Shown here piece by piece: positions 7,042 to 7,687 of a stretch of DNA of 7,687 nucleotides. The stretch is from contig JACQDO010000306.1 of NCBI GenBank assembly GCA_016201085.1, forward strand, positions 1 to 7,687, written 5' to 3'. The notes under the pieces are model-generated. The model had not been told where the DNA came from and did not search any database. It worked only from the letters and a program-made list of their open reading frames with translations. How positions within the stretch are numbered: position 1 is the stretch's first letter; the number at the start of each line of letters is the position of its first letter. Origin of the DNA: Hyphomicrobiales bacterium. Lineage in GTDB: Bacteria > Pseudomonadota > Alphaproteobacteria > Rhizobiales > Xanthobacteraceae. A program made the position numbers and the translations under genes.

Positions 7042-7398
7042 TCAGACGCGAGGGGGGCGAAAGGGCGGTGAACCCATCAGCGCGGAGATACCGGTGCCGG
7101 CGCGTAGCGGCTTGAGCGCGGCGACGACCAGCGATGAAAAAGCGATGCTGGAGACGTTGAGGCCGGTAAAACTGAAGCAATGGATGGCGCAAGCCGCCAA
7201 GCACGCGCCTTCGTCTGCAAATTTTTGTGTCTTGCCGCTCGGTGCGCTGTGGCGGTGATGGTCGCAGTCCGGCATCGCCTGCGCGGCCTCCACATTCGCT
7301 GCGCTGGCCACGCTGGCGGAGCCGACCGTCGCCGGCAGCGTGGCGATGGCCACGGCCAGCAGGGCGACAAAAATGCTGCGAGCGATACGGTTGGTCAC
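7042..7398 (-). CDS. Small exported Cys/His-rich protein heading the copper operon (DUF2946-like)
   Basis: 118-aa product if translation starts at GTG 7396-7398, preceded by a weak GAAAG 6-7 nt upstream. The frame continues up to ATG 7543-7545, but that extension would run through the promoter and its residues look non-coding. After TNRIARS comes a hydrophobic signal (IFVALLAVAIATLPATVGSA). Next is a polar segment with possible metal ligands (MPDCDHHRH, residues 42-50: Cys45, His47/48/50) and a Cys cluster CLAACAIHC (Cys66, 70, 74; His73). A second hydrophobic stretch (about 79-96) follows, then a basic, Pro-rich tail GSPPFRPPRV. This layout, with the PPFRPPR end, matches small DUF2946-like proteins seen from memory next to alphaproteobacterial copper efflux genes. 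The likely role is periplasmic or membrane copper binding or sensing, as inference only. No biochemical function is known to me. Confidence 0.7.
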   Translation of the reverse strand: MTNRIARSIFVALLAVAIATLPATVGSASVASAANVEAAQAMPDCDHHRHSAPSGKTQKFADEGACLAACAIHCFSFTGLNVSSIAFSSLVVAALKPLRAGTGISALMGSPPFRPPRV

Positions 7399-7438
7399 GG
7401 CGGCTTTCGTTAACAGCCAGGATGCTTCTTCGATGCAT

Positions 7439-7482
7439 TCTATATGCACCGAGGTTACCAGCCTATCCTTGATCAAGGTCAA
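7439..7482 (-). promoter_or_regulatory. Candidate operon promoter with FNR/FixK-like box
   Basis: On the - strand TTGAC-CTTG-ATCAA (7482-7469) matches the FNR/FixK/Anr consensus TTGAT-N4-ATCAA in 9 of 10 positions. A TATAGA -10 hexamer lies at 7444-7439. The predicted RNA start is about 7432-7434, which puts the box centre (7475.5) 41.5-43.5 bp upstream, the class II activator position. The leader would be about 34-36 nt to the GTG at 7398. Alternative reading: TTGACC (7482-7477), a 19-bp spacer and TAACCT (7457-7452), the geometry of CueR/HmrR-type MerR promoters; but the expected long dyad in the spacer is absent beyond ACC...GGT. CCTTGATCAAGG (7467-7478) is also a perfect 12-bp palindrome. 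Confidence 0.5.
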
Positions 7483-7552
7483 ATGATGACCGTTGCAGCT
7501 AGCGTTAAGGCCGGCCCCCCGAAAATCGCCCGCAATCGGGGTCAAATAGCCC

Positions 7553-7567
7553 TTAACGAGCCCTTAA
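7553..7567. promoter_or_regulatory. CtrA-type binding site (TTAA-N7-TTAA)
   Basis: TTAA CGAGCCC TTAA (7553-7567) fits the full CtrA consensus of two TTAA half-sites 7 nt apart. It is part of a direct repeat of AGCCCTTAA (7548-7556 and 7559-7567) with an 11-bp period, about one helical turn, so the protein would meet both half-sites on the same DNA face. CtrA is a cell-cycle response regulator of alphaproteobacteria. The site lies 65 bp before the possible gene start at 7632 and about 120 bp upstream of the copper promoter, so it more likely serves the right-hand gene. Confidence 0.4.
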
Positions 7568-7568
7568 A

Positions 7569-7616
7569 CCGGCCCCCGTAGCGTCCTCCGCGGGGGCCGG
7601 CGGATAGCCGCCGGCC
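7569..7616. other. Two overlapping, mutually exclusive perfect hairpins
   Basis: Hairpin A pairs CCGGCCCCCG (7569-7578) with CGGGGGCCGG (7591-7600), a 10-bp perfect stem with a 12-nt loop. Hairpin B pairs GGCCGGCGG (7595-7603) with CCGCCGGCC (7608-7616), a 9-bp perfect stem with loop ATAG. Bases 7595-7600 are used by both, so only one can form at a time. On the - strand, hairpin A is followed by TTTAAGG, a short T-run, so a terminator for leftward transcription is one reading. An attenuator-like leader for a + strand gene is another. Confidence 0.5.
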
Positions 7617-7631
7617 ATATCGGGTCGCGTC

Positions 7632-7687
7632 ATGGCGGGACGAGGACATTCGGACGCGCGCCGGGAACCGGTGTTCGACAGCAGCCC
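7632..7687 (+). CDS. Possible start of a gene running off the right edge
   Basis: ATG 7632-7634 opens a frame to the end of the window, 18 codons, MAGRGHSDARREPVFDSS. No clear Shine-Dalgarno precedes it (TCGGG lies 9-13 nt ahead). The basic start followed by REPVFD recalls, from memory, the cytoplasmic N-terminus of some alphaproteobacterial penicillin-binding proteins, but 18 residues cannot settle this. The CtrA-type site upstream would fit a cell-cycle or envelope gene. A - strand frame is also open here, from 7687 to a stop at 7553-7555, so the direction is uncertain. Confidence 0.3.
   Translation, partial: MAGRGHSDARREPVFDSS

Noticed and set aside
7013..7438. 141-aa - strand frame starting MHRRSILAVNE at ATG 7438
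   Set aside because: Different frame from the Cys/His-rich protein, with an Arg-rich low-complexity product. The ATG is at or upstream of the expected RNA start and lacks a Shine-Dalgarno. A frameshift joining the two was considered but GTG 7398 explains the gene without one.

Overview
The window looks like chromosomal DNA of a GC-rich alphaproteobacterium, most likely of the Bradyrhizobium/Rhodopseudomonas type (Hyphomicrobiales). This rests on the GlnD sequence, the style of the copper RND genes, two small proteins of a kind seen in that group, a CtrA-type TTAA-N7-TTAA site and a candidate FNR/FixK box. No mobile element, CRISPR array, rRNA or tRNA was seen.

Left part (1-1306): the 3' portion of glnD on the + strand, encoding the PII uridylyltransferase/uridylyl-removing enzyme. 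It retains the HD domain and both ACT domains; the nucleotidyltransferase domain lies outside the window. After a 109-bp gap come two small uncharacterised genes (1416-1589 on -, 1605-1865 on +). Their start codons face away from each other across only 15 bp, which hold both Shine-Dalgarno sequences.

Main part (7398 down to 1887, - strand): a copper/silver efflux operon. In transcription order it encodes a small exported Cys/His-rich protein (7042-7398), a FixH/YtkA-like exported protein (6533-6928), a CusB-type periplasmic adaptor (5033-6439) and a CusA-type RND pump (1887-5036). CusA is intact, with the three-methionine copper site and the proton-relay residues. The adaptor gene is split by an in-frame TAA at 5720-5722: the frame is the same on both sides and domain content continues across it, so it is a nonsense-interrupted gene, a sequencing error, or a gene needing readthrough. 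No outer-membrane CusC/TolC partner lies in the window.

Upstream of the operon (7430-7490) is a candidate promoter with an FNR/FixK-like box (TTGAC-CTTG-ATCAA, - strand) about 41.5 bp ahead of the predicted start site and a TATAGA -10. A MerR-type reading (TTGACC, 19 bp, TAACCT) is also possible. This would link metal export to low oxygen or to copper.

Right edge (7500-7687): a CtrA-type site, two GC-rich perfect hairpins that share bases and so exclude one another, and a possible start of a + strand gene at 7632 that runs off the window.
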